From CAZGUH01 sp964529005 (GTDB lineage Bacteria > Actinomycetota > Acidimicrobiia > Acidimicrobiales > Ilumatobacteraceae): a stretch of 64,000 bases of DNA. Below are positions 55,168-63,962 of this stretch, in pieces. The position numbers were made by a program, and so were the translations under genes. A model generated the notes under the pieces. The model was not told the DNA's origin. It ran no database searches and saw only the letters and a program-made list of their open reading frames with translations. Numbering within the stretch: the stretch's first letter is position 1; each line of letters begins with the position of its first letter. Where the stretch lies: contig CAZGUH010000017.1 in the NCBI GenBank assembly GCA_964529005.1, positions 11,094 through 75,093 of the forward strand, given 5' to 3'.

Positions 55168-56984
55168 TGTGGGGGATGGGCAGCGCTGTCAGCGAGGAGG
55201 ATCGCCTCGATCGGTCGCAGACCGCGCACGTGATGCGGCGCGCGCTCGGCATGGCCAAGCCGCACCGCCGCACGATCATCGCCGCGCTCGCGTTCGTCGG
55301 CGTGTCGACGCTGGGCACCCTCGCGGGCCCGGTGCTGGTGCGCTTTGCGATCGACCACGGGATCAGCAAGGGTGACGCCGGGGCGTTGAACCTCGCCGTC
55401 GTGCTCTACGTCGGCGTCACGGTCGTCAACTACGTGGTCGGGCGACAGCAGTACCTCGCCATCAACCGCGCGGGCGAGGGGTTCCTGCGCGATCTGCGGG
55501 TGCGGGTGTTCGACCGCATGCAAGCCCAGTCGATGGCGTTCTACGACCGCGAGAAGGCCGGCGTCCTCGTGTCGCGCATGACGGCGGACGTCGAGAGCAT
55601 GGGAGAGCTGATCCAGTGGGGGCTGCTCCAGTTCGTCAGCGCGGTGCTGTTGCTGCTGCTGTCGATCCTGTTGATCCTCGCTCTGAGCTGGCAGCTGACG
55701 ATCGTGGCGCTGACGATCCTGCCGCTGCTGATCGTCGCCTCCGTGCGCTTCCAGCGTGCCTCGAACGCTGCCTACCTCGACGTGCGTGAGAAGGTCGGCC
55801 AGAACCTCTCCGCGCTCCAGGAGGGGATCACGGGCGTGCGCGTGATCCAGGCGTACCACCGCCAGGACGAGCAATCACGCCGGTTCGCGCTCGGCAATCG
55901 ATCCCTCTACGACGCGCACATCCACAGCGTCCGAGTCAGCACGTGGTACTTCGGCGTGGTCGAGGCGTCGGGTGTGACCGCGATCGCCGCCACCGTCGGG
56001 GTCGGCGGCTGGCTCGTCCACCGCGGCGACGTCAGCATCGGCACGGTCGCCGCCTTCGTGCTGCTGCTCGCCAACCTGTTCGAGCCGGTCCAGCAGCTGT
56101 CGCAGCTGTACAACTCGGTGCAGAGCGCCGCGGCGGCGCTGCACAAGCTGTTCGGCGTGATCGACGCCCAACCGGACGTCGCCGACCCCGCTCAGCCCGT
56201 GCCGCTGCCCCCGCGCGGCGCGCTGGCGCTCGAGGGCGTGTCGTTCTCCTATCTCCCGGGCGGCCGCAGGGTGGTGCGCGACGTGACGATGACGGTCGCC
56301 GACGGCGAGCGTCTCGCGCTGGTCGGCCCGACGGGCGCGGGCAAGTCCACCGTCGCCAAACTGATGGCCCGGCTCTACGACCCGACGGCCGGCGTCGTCA
56401 CGTTCGCCGGGATCGACATGCGCCGCGCGTCGGTGGCGGAGCTGCGGCGCCGCGTCGTCGTCGTCCCGCAGGAGGGATTCCTCTTCGCAGGCTCGATCCT
56501 CGACAACGTCCGCATCGCACGCGAGGGCGCAACCGACGACGAGGTCCGCGCCGCGCTGCGGACGATCGGCGCGCTCGATCGCTTCGACGATCTGCCCGAG
56601 GGGTTGGCGACCGAGGTCCGCGAGCGTGGATCGCGGCTGTCGGCGGGCGAGCGCCAGCTGGTCGCGCTCGCCCGAGCCGCGCTCGTCGACCCTGCCGTGC
56701 TGGTGCTCGACGAGGCGACGTCGAACCTCGACCCCGGCACCGAGGCCGTGGTCGAGCACGCGCTGGAGACGTTGATGCACGGCCGCACCGTCGTCGTGGT
56801 CGCCCACCGCCTGACCACGGTGCAGCGAGCAGACCGCATCGCCGTCGTCGATCGCGGGCGGCTGGTCGAGCTCGGCTCGCACGCCGAGCTGATCGCCCAC
56901 GGTGAGCGCTATGCCGCCCTCGCCGCGGCGTGGGCGGCGGGCATCGGTCGCGGCGTGGATCGCCGTGACGCGAACAGCGCCTGA
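55167..56984 (+). CDS. ABC exporter half-transporter, catalytic partner
   Basis: A 605-aa half-transporter with six membrane helices and an ATPase. Walker A LVGPTGAGKSTVAKLMARLY, Q-loop VVVPQEGFLFAGSILDNV and Walker B AVLVLDEATSNLDPGT, with catalytic Glu, are intact. The signature is SRLSAGERQLVALARAAL, LSAGE instead of LSGGQ. Since each ATP site uses one subunit's Walker motifs and the other's signature, the pair has one consensus site (this Walker B with the partner's LSGGQ) and one degenerate site. The ATG overlaps the partner's stop by one base. It ends four bases from the convergent metH stop. Confidence 0.9.
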   Translation: MWGMGSAVSEEDRLDRSQTAHVMRRALGMAKPHRRTIIAALAFVGVSTLGTLAGPVLVRFAIDHGISKGDAGALNLAVVLYVGVTVVNYVVGRQQYLAINRAGEGFLRDLRVRVFDRMQAQSMAFYDREKAGVLVSRMTADVESMGELIQWGLLQFVSAVLLLLLSILLILALSWQLTIVALTILPLLIVASVRFQRASNAAYLDVREKVGQNLSALQEGITGVRVIQAYHRQDEQSRRFALGNRSLYDAHIHSVRVSTWYFGVVEASGVTAIAATVGVGGWLVHRGDVSIGTVAAFVLLLANLFEPVQQLSQLYNSVQSAAAALHKLFGVIDAQPDVADPAQPVPLPPRGALALEGVSFSYLPGGRRVVRDVTMTVADGERLALVGPTGAGKSTVAKLMARLYDPTAGVVTFAGIDMRRASVAELRRRVVVVPQEGFLFAGSILDNVRIAREGATDDEVRAALRTIGALDRFDDLPEGLATEVRERGSRLSAGERQLVALARAALVDPAVLVLDEATSNLDPGTEAVVEHALETLMHGRTVVVVAHRLTTVQRADRIAVVDRGRLVELGSHAELIAHGERYAALAAAWAAGIGRGVDRRDANSA

Positions 56985-56988
56985 TCCG

Positions 56989-59900
56989 TCACCGAGCGAC
57001 GAAGTACTTGGCCTGCGGGTGGTGGCAGATGATCGCGGAGGTCGTCTGTTCGGGCTGGTACTGCCACCCGGTCTCCTCGCTGACCTCGATGCCGAGGCGG
57101 CTGGCGCCGAGCAGCGCGGCGACGGTGGCGTTGTCCTCCAGGTTCGGGCACGCCGGGTAGCCCCACGAGTAGCGTCCGCCGCGGTACTGCTGGCGGAACA
57201 AGCCGCCGACGGTGGGCCCGTCCTCGCCGGCGAAGCCCCACTCCTGGCGGATGCGCAGGTGCCAGTACTCGGCGAGCGCCTCGGCCATCTCGACGCCGAT
57301 GCCGTGGAGGAGCAGGTACTTCTGGTACTCGTTGGCGGCGAACAGCCGGGCGGTCTCCTCGCTGACAGCAGGCCCCATCGTCACGATGTGGAACGCGGCG
57401 TAGTCGATCTCGCCGCTGGCGACAGGGCGGAAGAAGTCGGCGATGCAGAGATACGGATCCGCCTGCTGGCGGGGGAACGTGAGGCGCGCCTGCTCGGTGG
57501 CGCGTGACTCGTCGGACCACACGACGAGGTCGTCGCCGTCGGAGTTGACCGCGAAGTAGCCGTAGACGACCTGAGGCACGAGCACGCCGCTGGCCTTGGC
57601 GGCGGCGAGGTGGGCGCGGAACTCGGGCCGGATGCGGGCCTTGAAATCGTCGTCGCTCTCTCCCGACAGCGGCCGGTACTGCCATTGGTTGCGGAACAGC
57701 GCGGTCTCGTTGACGTAGGCCGCGATGTCGTCGAGCGCGAGGCCCTTGACCACGCGGGAGCCGAGGAACGGCGGCGTGAACACCGGGTTGTCGGTGGCGA
57801 CCGACGGCGAGCGCGCCGGCAGTTCGGACGCCGGGGTCGTGCTGCGCTCGCGCTTGGGGAGCACACGCCCTGTGGGAACGCGGCCGAACTCGGGGTCGCC
57901 GGCGCCGCTGCGCTTCAGCTCCATCAGCTTGTCGAGCGTGTGCAGCCCCTCGAACGCGTCGCGGCCGTAGAACAGCCGGCCGTCGTACACCTCACGGAGG
58001 TCGCGCTCGACGTAGCTGCGGGTCAGCGCCGCGCCGCCGAGCAGCACGGGGATGTCGGCCAGTCCGAGCGCGTTCAGCTCTTCCAGGTTCTCGCGCATGA
58101 TCAGGGTGCTCTTGACGAGCAGCCCGCTCATGCCGAGCGCATCGGCCTCAACCTCCTTCACCTTCGTCACCATGTCGGCGATCGGCACCTTGATGCCGAG
58201 GTTGTGCACCTCGTAGCCGTTGTTGGTGCAGATGATGTCGACGAGGTTCTTGCCGATGTCGTGGACGTCGCCCTTCACGGTGGCGAGCACGAGCCGGCCC
58301 TTCGTGGACGAGCCGCCGACGCGCTCCATGTGTGGCTCGAGGTATGCGACGGCGGCCTTCATCGTCTCGGCGCTCTGGAGCACGAACGGCAGCTGCATCT
58401 GCCCGCTGCCGAACAGCTCACCGACGACGCGCATGCCGTCGAGGAGGACGTCGTTGACGATCGTCAGCGCGGACATGCCGCCGGCGAGCGCGTCGTCGAG
58501 GTCGTCGGTGAGGCCCTCGCGATCGCCCTCGATGATGCGATGCTTCAGCCGCTCGTCGACCGGCCAGCCGCTGCGGTCGACCTTCTCCGCCTTCAGGCTC
58601 GTCACGTCGGCGAACACCTCGAGCAGGCGGGCCAGCGGGTCGTAGCCCTCGGTGCGGCGGTCGTAGATCAGGTCGAGGCAGACCTGCTTCTGCTCGTCGG
58701 GGATGCGCGACAGCGGCAGGATCTTCGCCGCGTGGACGATGGCCGAGTCGAGGCCCGCCTGCGCGCACTCGTGCAGGAACATGCTGTTCAGCACCTGGCG
58801 GGCGGCCGGCTTCAACCCGAAGCTGACGTTGCTGATCCCGAGCGTGGTGTACGCGCCGGGGATCTCGGACTTGATGCGCCGGATCGCCTCGATCGTGTGC
58901 ATCGCGTCGCGGCGCAGGTCCTCGTCACCCGTGCTGAGCGGGAACGTGAGCGCGTCGAAGATCAGGTCGCTGGCGCTCAGCCCGTAGCGCTCCGTGGCGA
59001 TCTGGTGGATGCGGTGCGCGATCTGCATCTTCCACTCGACGTCGCGCGCCTGGCCGCGCTCGTCGATCAGCAGGCAGATGACCGCGGCGCCGTAGTCGCG
59101 CGCCAGGCTGAACACCCGATCCAGCCGGCTGCCCGGCAGCTCCCCGTCTTCGAGGTTGGCCGAGTTGAGGATCGCCCGGCCGCCGACGTGGCGCAGGCCC
59201 GCCTCCATCACCGGCGGCTCCGTGCTGTCGAGCACCAGCGGCGCGCTGGCCTGGGTGGCGAAGCGCTGCGCGATCTGCTCCATGTCGAGCGTGCCGTCTC
59301 GGCCCACGTAGTCGACACACACGTCGAGCACGTGCGCGCCCTCGCGGATCTGCTCGGTGGCGATCTTCGTGCACGTGTCCCAGTCGCCCGCCAGCATCGC
59401 CTCGCGGAAGGCCTTGGAGCCGTTGGCGTTGGTGCGCTCGCCGATGATCAGCACGCTGTTGTCCTGGTGCATCGACACGGGGCTGTAGATCGACGACACC
59501 GCGGGTTCGAACACCGGGTCGCGGCGCGGCATCTCCAGCGGGCGCACCGCCTCGACGACGGCCTTCAGGTGGGCGGGCGTGGTGCCGCAGCAGCCGCCGA
59601 CGATGTTGATGCCCAGGTCGACGACGTGGTGCCGGTGGAACTGGGCCAGCTCTTCGGGAGAGAGGTCGTAGTGGGTTCTGCCGTCGACGACGCTCGGCAA
59701 CCCCGCGTTCGGCAGCACGCTGATCGGGATCGGGCAGTGACGGCTGAGGTGACGCAGGTGCTCCTGCATCTCGAGCGGGCCGGTGGCGCAGTTGATGCCG
59801 AGCACGTCCGGGCGCATCGCGACCAGCGACGTGAGCGCCGCGCCGATCTCGCTGCCGACGAGCATCCGGCCCGTCGTCTCCATCGACACCTGCACCTGGA

Positions 59901-60468
59901 GCGGCGCCTCGCGCCCCGCGGCGCGCATGCCCGCCCGGCAGCCGGCCATCGCTGCCTTCACCTGGAGCAGGTCGATGCAGGTCTCGATGAGCAACAGGTC
60001 GACGCCGCCGTCGATCAGCGCGCGGGCCTGCTCTTCGTAGGCCGCCCGCAGCTCGTCGAAACGGATGTGGCCCAGGCTGGGGAGCTTCGTTCCCGGCCCG
60101 ATCGAGCCGGCGACGTAGCGTGGCCGCCCGTCGGCGGCCTCGTACCGATCGGCGGCCTGCCGTGCCAGCTGGGCGGCCGCGACGTTCAGCTCGTAGGCCT
60201 TGTCGGCGATGCCGTACTCGTTGAGCACCACGCTGAAGCTGCCGAAGCTGGCCGTCTCGAGCGCGTCGACGCCGACGGCGAGGAACGCGTCGTGCATCGA
60301 CGAGATGACGTCGGGCCGGGTGAGACACAACATCTCGTTGCAGCCCTCGAGATGAAGGCCTCCGAAATCGTCCGGTCCGAGATCGAGATCTTGGACGAAG
60401 GTGCCGAACGCGCCGTCGAACACGATGATGCGTTCGTTCACCGCGTCGAGGTAGGACTGCCGTGCCAT
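56989..60468 (-). CDS. metH: Cobalamin-dependent methionine synthase
   Basis: An 1159-aa MetH with all four modules. The homocysteine domain opens AFGTFVQDLDL and carries zinc cysteines in LGINCATG and GGCCGTT (C293, C294). The methyltetrahydrofolate domain includes IIGERTNANGSKAFREAMLA. The cobalamin domain has the lower-ligand motif DVHDIGKN with H736. The reactivation domain binds AdoMet through SWGYPACPNLEDN. It transfers the methyl group of methyl-THF to homocysteine. Length is a little under E. coli MetH (1227). The start is ATG 60468; TAGCGT lies seven bases upstream. Divergent from pepA. No cobalamin riboswitch is seen in the 57-base gap, as expected for the B12-dependent enzyme. Confidence 0.95.
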   Translation of the reverse strand: MARQSYLDAVNERIIVFDGAFGTFVQDLDLGPDDFGGLHLEGCNEMLCLTRPDVISSMHDAFLAVGVDALETASFGSFSVVLNEYGIADKAYELNVAAAQLARQAADRYEAADGRPRYVAGSIGPGTKLPSLGHIRFDELRAAYEEQARALIDGGVDLLLIETCIDLLQVKAAMAGCRAGMRAAGREAPLQVQVSMETTGRMLVGSEIGAALTSLVAMRPDVLGINCATGPLEMQEHLRHLSRHCPIPISVLPNAGLPSVVDGRTHYDLSPEELAQFHRHHVVDLGINIVGGCCGTTPAHLKAVVEAVRPLEMPRRDPVFEPAVSSIYSPVSMHQDNSVLIIGERTNANGSKAFREAMLAGDWDTCTKIATEQIREGAHVLDVCVDYVGRDGTLDMEQIAQRFATQASAPLVLDSTEPPVMEAGLRHVGGRAILNSANLEDGELPGSRLDRVFSLARDYGAAVICLLIDERGQARDVEWKMQIAHRIHQIATERYGLSASDLIFDALTFPLSTGDEDLRRDAMHTIEAIRRIKSEIPGAYTTLGISNVSFGLKPAARQVLNSMFLHECAQAGLDSAIVHAAKILPLSRIPDEQKQVCLDLIYDRRTEGYDPLARLLEVFADVTSLKAEKVDRSGWPVDERLKHRIIEGDREGLTDDLDDALAGGMSALTIVNDVLLDGMRVVGELFGSGQMQLPFVLQSAETMKAAVAYLEPHMERVGGSSTKGRLVLATVKGDVHDIGKNLVDIICTNNGYEVHNLGIKVPIADMVTKVKEVEADALGMSGLLVKSTLIMRENLEELNALGLADIPVLLGGAALTRSYVERDLREVYDGRLFYGRDAFEGLHTLDKLMELKRSGAGDPEFGRVPTGRVLPKRERSTTPASELPARSPSVATDNPVFTPPFLGSRVVKGLALDDIAAYVNETALFRNQWQYRPLSGESDDDFKARIRPEFRAHLAAAKASGVLVPQVVYGYFAVNSDGDDLVVWSDESRATEQARLTFPRQQADPYLCIADFFRPVASGEIDYAAFHIVTMGPAVSEETARLFAANEYQKYLLLHGIGVEMAEALAEYWHLRIRQEWGFAGEDGPTVGGLFRQQYRGGRYSWGYPACPNLEDNATVAALLGASRLGIEVSEETGWQYQPEQTTSAIICHHPQAKYFVAR

Positions 60469-60475
60469 TGCGGCA

Positions 60476-60481
60476 ACGCTA
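60476..60481 (-). promoter_or_regulatory. -10 hexamer (TAGCGT) of metH
   Basis: TAGCGT on the minus strand, seven bases before the ATG, without Shine-Dalgarno; leaderless layout. Confidence 0.45.
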
Positions 60482-60511
60482 CCCGTCGGGTGTTCTGACC
60501 TGGGAGGCCAA

Positions 60512-60517
60512 TAGATT
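60512..60517 (+). promoter_or_regulatory. -10 hexamer (TAGATT) of pepA
   Basis: TAGATT is eight bases before ATG 60526. GGGAGG further up is too distant from the ATG to serve as ribosome binding site. Confidence 0.45.
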
Positions 60518-60525
60518 GCCGGTCC

Positions 60526-61995
60526 ATGAGCGTGCTCGACGTCGAGGTCGTCCGGTCCCTGCCCCGCAATGCCGACGCCGGTGTGGCCGTCGGCTTGCCC
60601 GTCGCTGCCGAGGGTCCTGTCCCGCGCCAGCTGGGGCTGTCCCGCAGTGCCCTCGCCGGTCACGGGTTCGAGGGCAAGCCCGGCCAGACGCTCGTGCTGC
60701 CGGGTGCGGACGGCCCGACCCTCATCGCGGTCGGCATCGGGTCCACGCCCGACCTCGACGCCAACCGGCTGCGCAACGCCGCGGCGGCGTTCGTGCGCGC
60801 CGCCGGCAAGCGCCCCGCGCTGGTCACCACGCTCGCCGACCTGCCGGGCGTCGATCCGAAGGCGGCGGGGCAGGCGGTCGTCGAGGGGGCCGCGCTGGCC
60901 GCCTACCGCTACACCGAGCTGAAGACCGATCCTGCGGCGAGGAACGGCCAGCCGCGCAGCCTGCGGCTCGTCGCCGGCGACGCGCGCGGACGTGGTGTGC
61001 GAGCAGGCGCCGACATCGGGCTGGTCACCGGTGGCGCAACAACCCTGGCTCGAGACCTGGCCAACACCCCTCCCGCGCATCTGACCGCGCGCATGCTCGC
61101 CGACCGGGCCGTGGAGATCGCCCAGGCTGCTGGTCTCGGGATCGAGGTCTTCAACAAGGATCAGCTCCAGCAGATGCGATGCGGGGGCATCCTCGGGGTG
61201 AACAAGGGCAGCACCGAGCCGCCGCGCGTGGTGCGCCTCGAATACCGGCCGCGCAACCCGCAGGGCCACGTCGCGCTCGTCGGCAAGGGCGTCATGTACG
61301 ACTCGGGCGGCATCAGCTTGAAGCCGAGCGACGGCATGCACGTGGTGATGAAGCTCGACATGACCGGCGCCGCCTCCGTGCTGGCGGCGATGAGCGCGCT
61401 GAAGGCGTTGAAGTGCAAGGCGGCCGTCACGGCCTACCTGATGTGCACGGACAACATGCCCTCGGGCAGCGCGATGAAGCTCGGCGACGTGCTCACGATC
61501 CGCAACGGCAAGACCGTCGAGATCCACAACACCGACGCCGAGGGACGCCTCCTGCTGGCCGACGGGTTGTCGCTGGCCACGGAGCTGAAGCCCGACGCGA
61601 TCGTCGACATCGCCACGCTGACCGGCGCCTGCGTGGTGGCGCTCGGCGAGAAGATGGCGGGGGTCGTCGGAAACCATCAGGGGTGGATCGACCAGGTGCG
61701 GGAGGCCGGGGCCCGGGCCGACGAGCAGGTGTGGCAGCTCCCGCTGGCCACGCAGTATCGCAAGATGCTCGACTCCAACGTCGCCGACATGCGCAACATC
61801 GGCGGCCCGTACGCCGGGGCGATCACCGCATCGGTGTTCCTTAGCGAGTTCGTCGGCGACGCGCCCTGGGCACACCTCGACATCGCCGGACCGATGAAGT
61901 CCGACAGCGACGACGGGTGGCTGAGCAAGGGCGCCACCGGGTTCGGGGCACGGCTCCTGATCGACCTGCTGGTCAACTACCGGCCAGTCCGGTAG
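60526..61995 (+). CDS. pepA: Leucyl aminopeptidase (M17)
   Basis: A 489-aa M17 aminopeptidase, which removes N-terminal residues from peptides in the cytosol as a hexamer with two metal ions. The catalytic C-terminal domain is complete: ALVGKGVMYDSGGISLKPSD, HVVMKLDMTGAASVLAAM, and the hallmark EIHNTDAEGRLLLADGLSL with the metal-binding aspartate and glutamate and the catalytic arginine. The N-terminal domain is diverged, as usual for actinobacteria. Divergent from metH; followed after nine bases by a membrane protein gene. Confidence 0.93.
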   Translation: MSVLDVEVVRSLPRNADAGVAVGLPVAAEGPVPRQLGLSRSALAGHGFEGKPGQTLVLPGADGPTLIAVGIGSTPDLDANRLRNAAAAFVRAAGKRPALVTTLADLPGVDPKAAGQAVVEGAALAAYRYTELKTDPAARNGQPRSLRLVAGDARGRGVRAGADIGLVTGGATTLARDLANTPPAHLTARMLADRAVEIAQAAGLGIEVFNKDQLQQMRCGGILGVNKGSTEPPRVVRLEYRPRNPQGHVALVGKGVMYDSGGISLKPSDGMHVVMKLDMTGAASVLAAMSALKALKCKAAVTAYLMCTDNMPSGSAMKLGDVLTIRNGKTVEIHNTDAEGRLLLADGLSLATELKPDAIVDIATLTGACVVALGEKMAGVVGNHQGWIDQVREAGARADEQVWQLPLATQYRKMLDSNVADMRNIGGPYAGAITASVFLSEFVGDAPWAHLDIAGPMKSDSDDGWLSKGATGFGARLLIDLLVNYRPVR

Positions 61996-62004
61996 CGCAT
62001 CTCG

Positions 62005-63348
62005 ATGCCCTGGCGGGACCTCAGGCGGGAGATCGGGCGGCCCGGCGGGCGGCTGACCGCGGCTTGCGTCGCGATCGCGCTCAGCGGGTTCGTGGTCGTG
62101 CCGCAGACGGTGCGCGGGGACGACACCGTGCGAGCGGTGATGCTGCGGCAGATGGCGGACGGGATCAAACCCGACAGCAAGTACTCGTTCATCCAGCCGG
62201 CGCTCTCCACACCCCTCTACTGGCTGCTCGACACGCTGCACTTCGGCATCTACGCGATGACGCTCCAGCCGCTCGCCTGGATCGCGCTGTGGTGCTGGGC
62301 CGTGTGGCGCTGCCTCGCCCGCCATCGCTCGCCCGCGTTCGCGCACCACGCGATCGTGCTGACGCTGGCCTCCCTCGTCGGCGCATACCTCGTCGGCTTC
62401 GGGTCCGACGTGTTCACGGCGCTCGGCATGAGCGGCGGCCTGATCGTCGGGCTGTTGGGAGGATCGCCCGCGGCGCGTGCGCTGGCCTGGTGCGTCTTCG
62501 TCGTCGCGGCAGCGAACACGCCGGTGATGCTGGCTGCCAGCGCTGCGGTGGCGTTGTGGCTGGTGGTGACGCGCCGGCAGGTCCGCTACATGCTCCTGCC
62601 CGCTGGTGTGCTCGCGCTGGTGGTGGCCGAGTCGACGATCGTGACGGGTGAGCTCTCGTGGACTCGCTACACGCGCGAGGTCGAACACGGCGAGCTGCCG
62701 CTCTTGCCGTGGGGTGACGTCAGCGGGTTCGGGTGGCCGCTGTGGTCGGGCGTGCTCGCGGTGCTGTTCTCGTTCGGGCGCGGGCTCGTCTTCTACATCC
62801 CGACGGTGTGGAACGGCCCGACCCGGTCGACGGACGCAGTGGGCCGCGCCGAGCGCGCGCTGTGGGTCGCGGGCGTGGTGCTGATCCCGATCTACGCGAC
62901 GTGGTGGGCGTGGTTCGGCGGTCTCAGCTTCGGGCCCCGGTTCTTCATGCTCCTGGCGGCGCCGGGCGCGTTGGCCGGGGCGGCGGTGGTGTGCGACGAG
63001 AGTCGATCGCTCGCACGGTCAGCGGTCGCCGCGGTCGCCGTGACGCTGTCGGCGTGGGTCGCGGTCGGCGGTGCGGTCTTCGGCGTGACGTCGGCGGCAT
63101 TCGACCGGTGCGTGGCCGGCGGCACGTTCCAGAACTTCGCCCTGTGCCTGTACACGCCCGAGTACTCCGGGTTGTGGAACCCGATCTGGGCAGCCGATCC
63201 GATCGGGCTCCGAGACCTCTACCTCGTCGCCGTGATGGCCGCCGCCGTCATGCCGACGATGTGGGCGATCGCCGCGCCGTGCCGTGCGCCGCTGGCCGAC
63301 GGCTTCGGACGTCTCCGCCGCCACCTGGGCGGCGAGTGGCGGCTTTGA
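62005..63348 (+). CDS. Polytopic membrane protein of unknown function
   Basis: A 447-aa membrane protein with about nine to ten hydrophobic segments. It begins with a short basic lead (PWRDLRREIGRPGGRL) and a first helix. A polar loop after helix 1 holds DDTVRAVMLRQMADGIKPDS, the place where GT-C type glycosyltransferases carry acidic catalytic residues; a later loop has WWAWFGGLSFGPRFFML. These features hint at a GT-C-like lipid-linked sugar transferase, as in other actinobacterial proteins with GGxSFGPR loops, but the match is weak. A hairpin overlaps its stop codon. Confidence 0.6.
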   Translation: MPWRDLRREIGRPGGRLTAACVAIALSGFVVVPQTVRGDDTVRAVMLRQMADGIKPDSKYSFIQPALSTPLYWLLDTLHFGIYAMTLQPLAWIALWCWAVWRCLARHRSPAFAHHAIVLTLASLVGAYLVGFGSDVFTALGMSGGLIVGLLGGSPAARALAWCVFVVAAANTPVMLAASAAVALWLVVTRRQVRYMLLPAGVLALVVAESTIVTGELSWTRYTREVEHGELPLLPWGDVSGFGWPLWSGVLAVLFSFGRGLVFYIPTVWNGPTRSTDAVGRAERALWVAGVVLIPIYATWWAWFGGLSFGPRFFMLLAAPGALAGAAVVCDESRSLARSAVAAVAVTLSAWVAVGGAVFGVTSAAFDRCVAGGTFQNFALCLYTPEYSGLWNPIWAADPIGLRDLYLVAVMAAAVMPTMWAIAAPCRAPLADGFGRLRRHLGGEWRL

Positions 63349-63354
63349 GCCGCC
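63338..63354. terminator. Hairpin at the end of the membrane protein gene
   Basis: A 7-bp perfect stem (63338-63344 with 63348-63354) with a TTG loop overlaps the TGA of the membrane protein gene and lies just before the stop of the convergent gene. It could serve both; no T tract follows. Confidence 0.4.
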
Positions 63355-63357
63355 GGG

Positions 63358-63789
63358 TCAGCGCCCCACGCGCTCGGAGTGGGCGTGCTGGAGGTGCAGC
63401 GGGAGCCGGCGAGTCTGGCGCACCGTCAGCGGTGGGACGATCCGCCGGACGGCGATGCCCGCCTGGAGGTTGCGCATCAGGCCGAACAGCACGCATCGCT
63501 GGAGCGCCTTGTGGAACTGGCTCTGCGGGCCCTGGGCAAGGCTGAGCCCGAGCGCGGCGGCGGTCTCTTCGAGGTCGAGTTCGTAGCCCTCCGGATACGC
63601 CTCGAAGCCGGCGGCGAGGCGTCGCAGCGCCCATGACGCGGTCGGGCCGAGGATGGGCAGCCAGAACAGCTCGACGTAGTCCGAATGGGCGTCGAAGCCC
63701 AGCGGCTCGACGATCGGGTCGTGCCAGGGAAGGACCACGATCGTGGCGAGCATCGAGAGCGACGGCGAGGTGAGCGCAGCATCCGGCAT
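63358..63789 (-). CDS. Hypothetical protein
   Basis: A 143-aa soluble protein from the chosen ATG (63789); a longer start at 63888 would add a low-complexity lead. The recognisable core is PLGFDAHSDYVELFWLPILG, SWALRRLAAGFEAYPEGYEL, DLEETAAALGLSLAQGPQSQ and FHKALQRCVLFGLMRNLQAG. The helix pattern, with a small wing-like RRIVPPLTVRQTRRLPLHL, resembles a winged-helix DNA-binding fold, but no family is recognised. Similar proteins seem confined to actinobacteria (from memory, not checked). It converges on the membrane protein gene. Confidence 0.6.
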   Translation of the reverse strand: MPDAALTSPSLSMLATIVVLPWHDPIVEPLGFDAHSDYVELFWLPILGPTASWALRRLAAGFEAYPEGYELDLEETAAALGLSLAQGPQSQFHKALQRCVLFGLMRNLQAGIAVRRIVPPLTVRQTRRLPLHLQHAHSERVGR

Positions 63790-63962
63790 GCCGAGCAATG
63801 AGTGCGGACGCGAGCGCGTGCCGGAAGCCGGAAGGCGGCACGTCGGACCCGGGAGTCGTCCGGCCCAAAAGTGTCTCGACAACGTCAAGAATGGGGCACT
63901 GCCGCTGCGCTCTGTGGTCGCCGGAGACTAACGTCCGGGCGTCACGAGCGAACCCCCCGCGA

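Noticed and set aside
57610..60498. A 962-codon plus-strand open frame opposite metH
   Set aside because: It mirrors metH codon structure, shows no domain and has the composition typical of antisense frames in GC-rich DNA.
56989..62688. A minus-strand open frame running 740 codons upstream of metH
   Set aside because: The part above 60468 is antisense to pepA and the next gene and is low-complexity Arg/His/Gly-rich. MetH homology begins exactly at ATG 60468, which also has a -10 in front.
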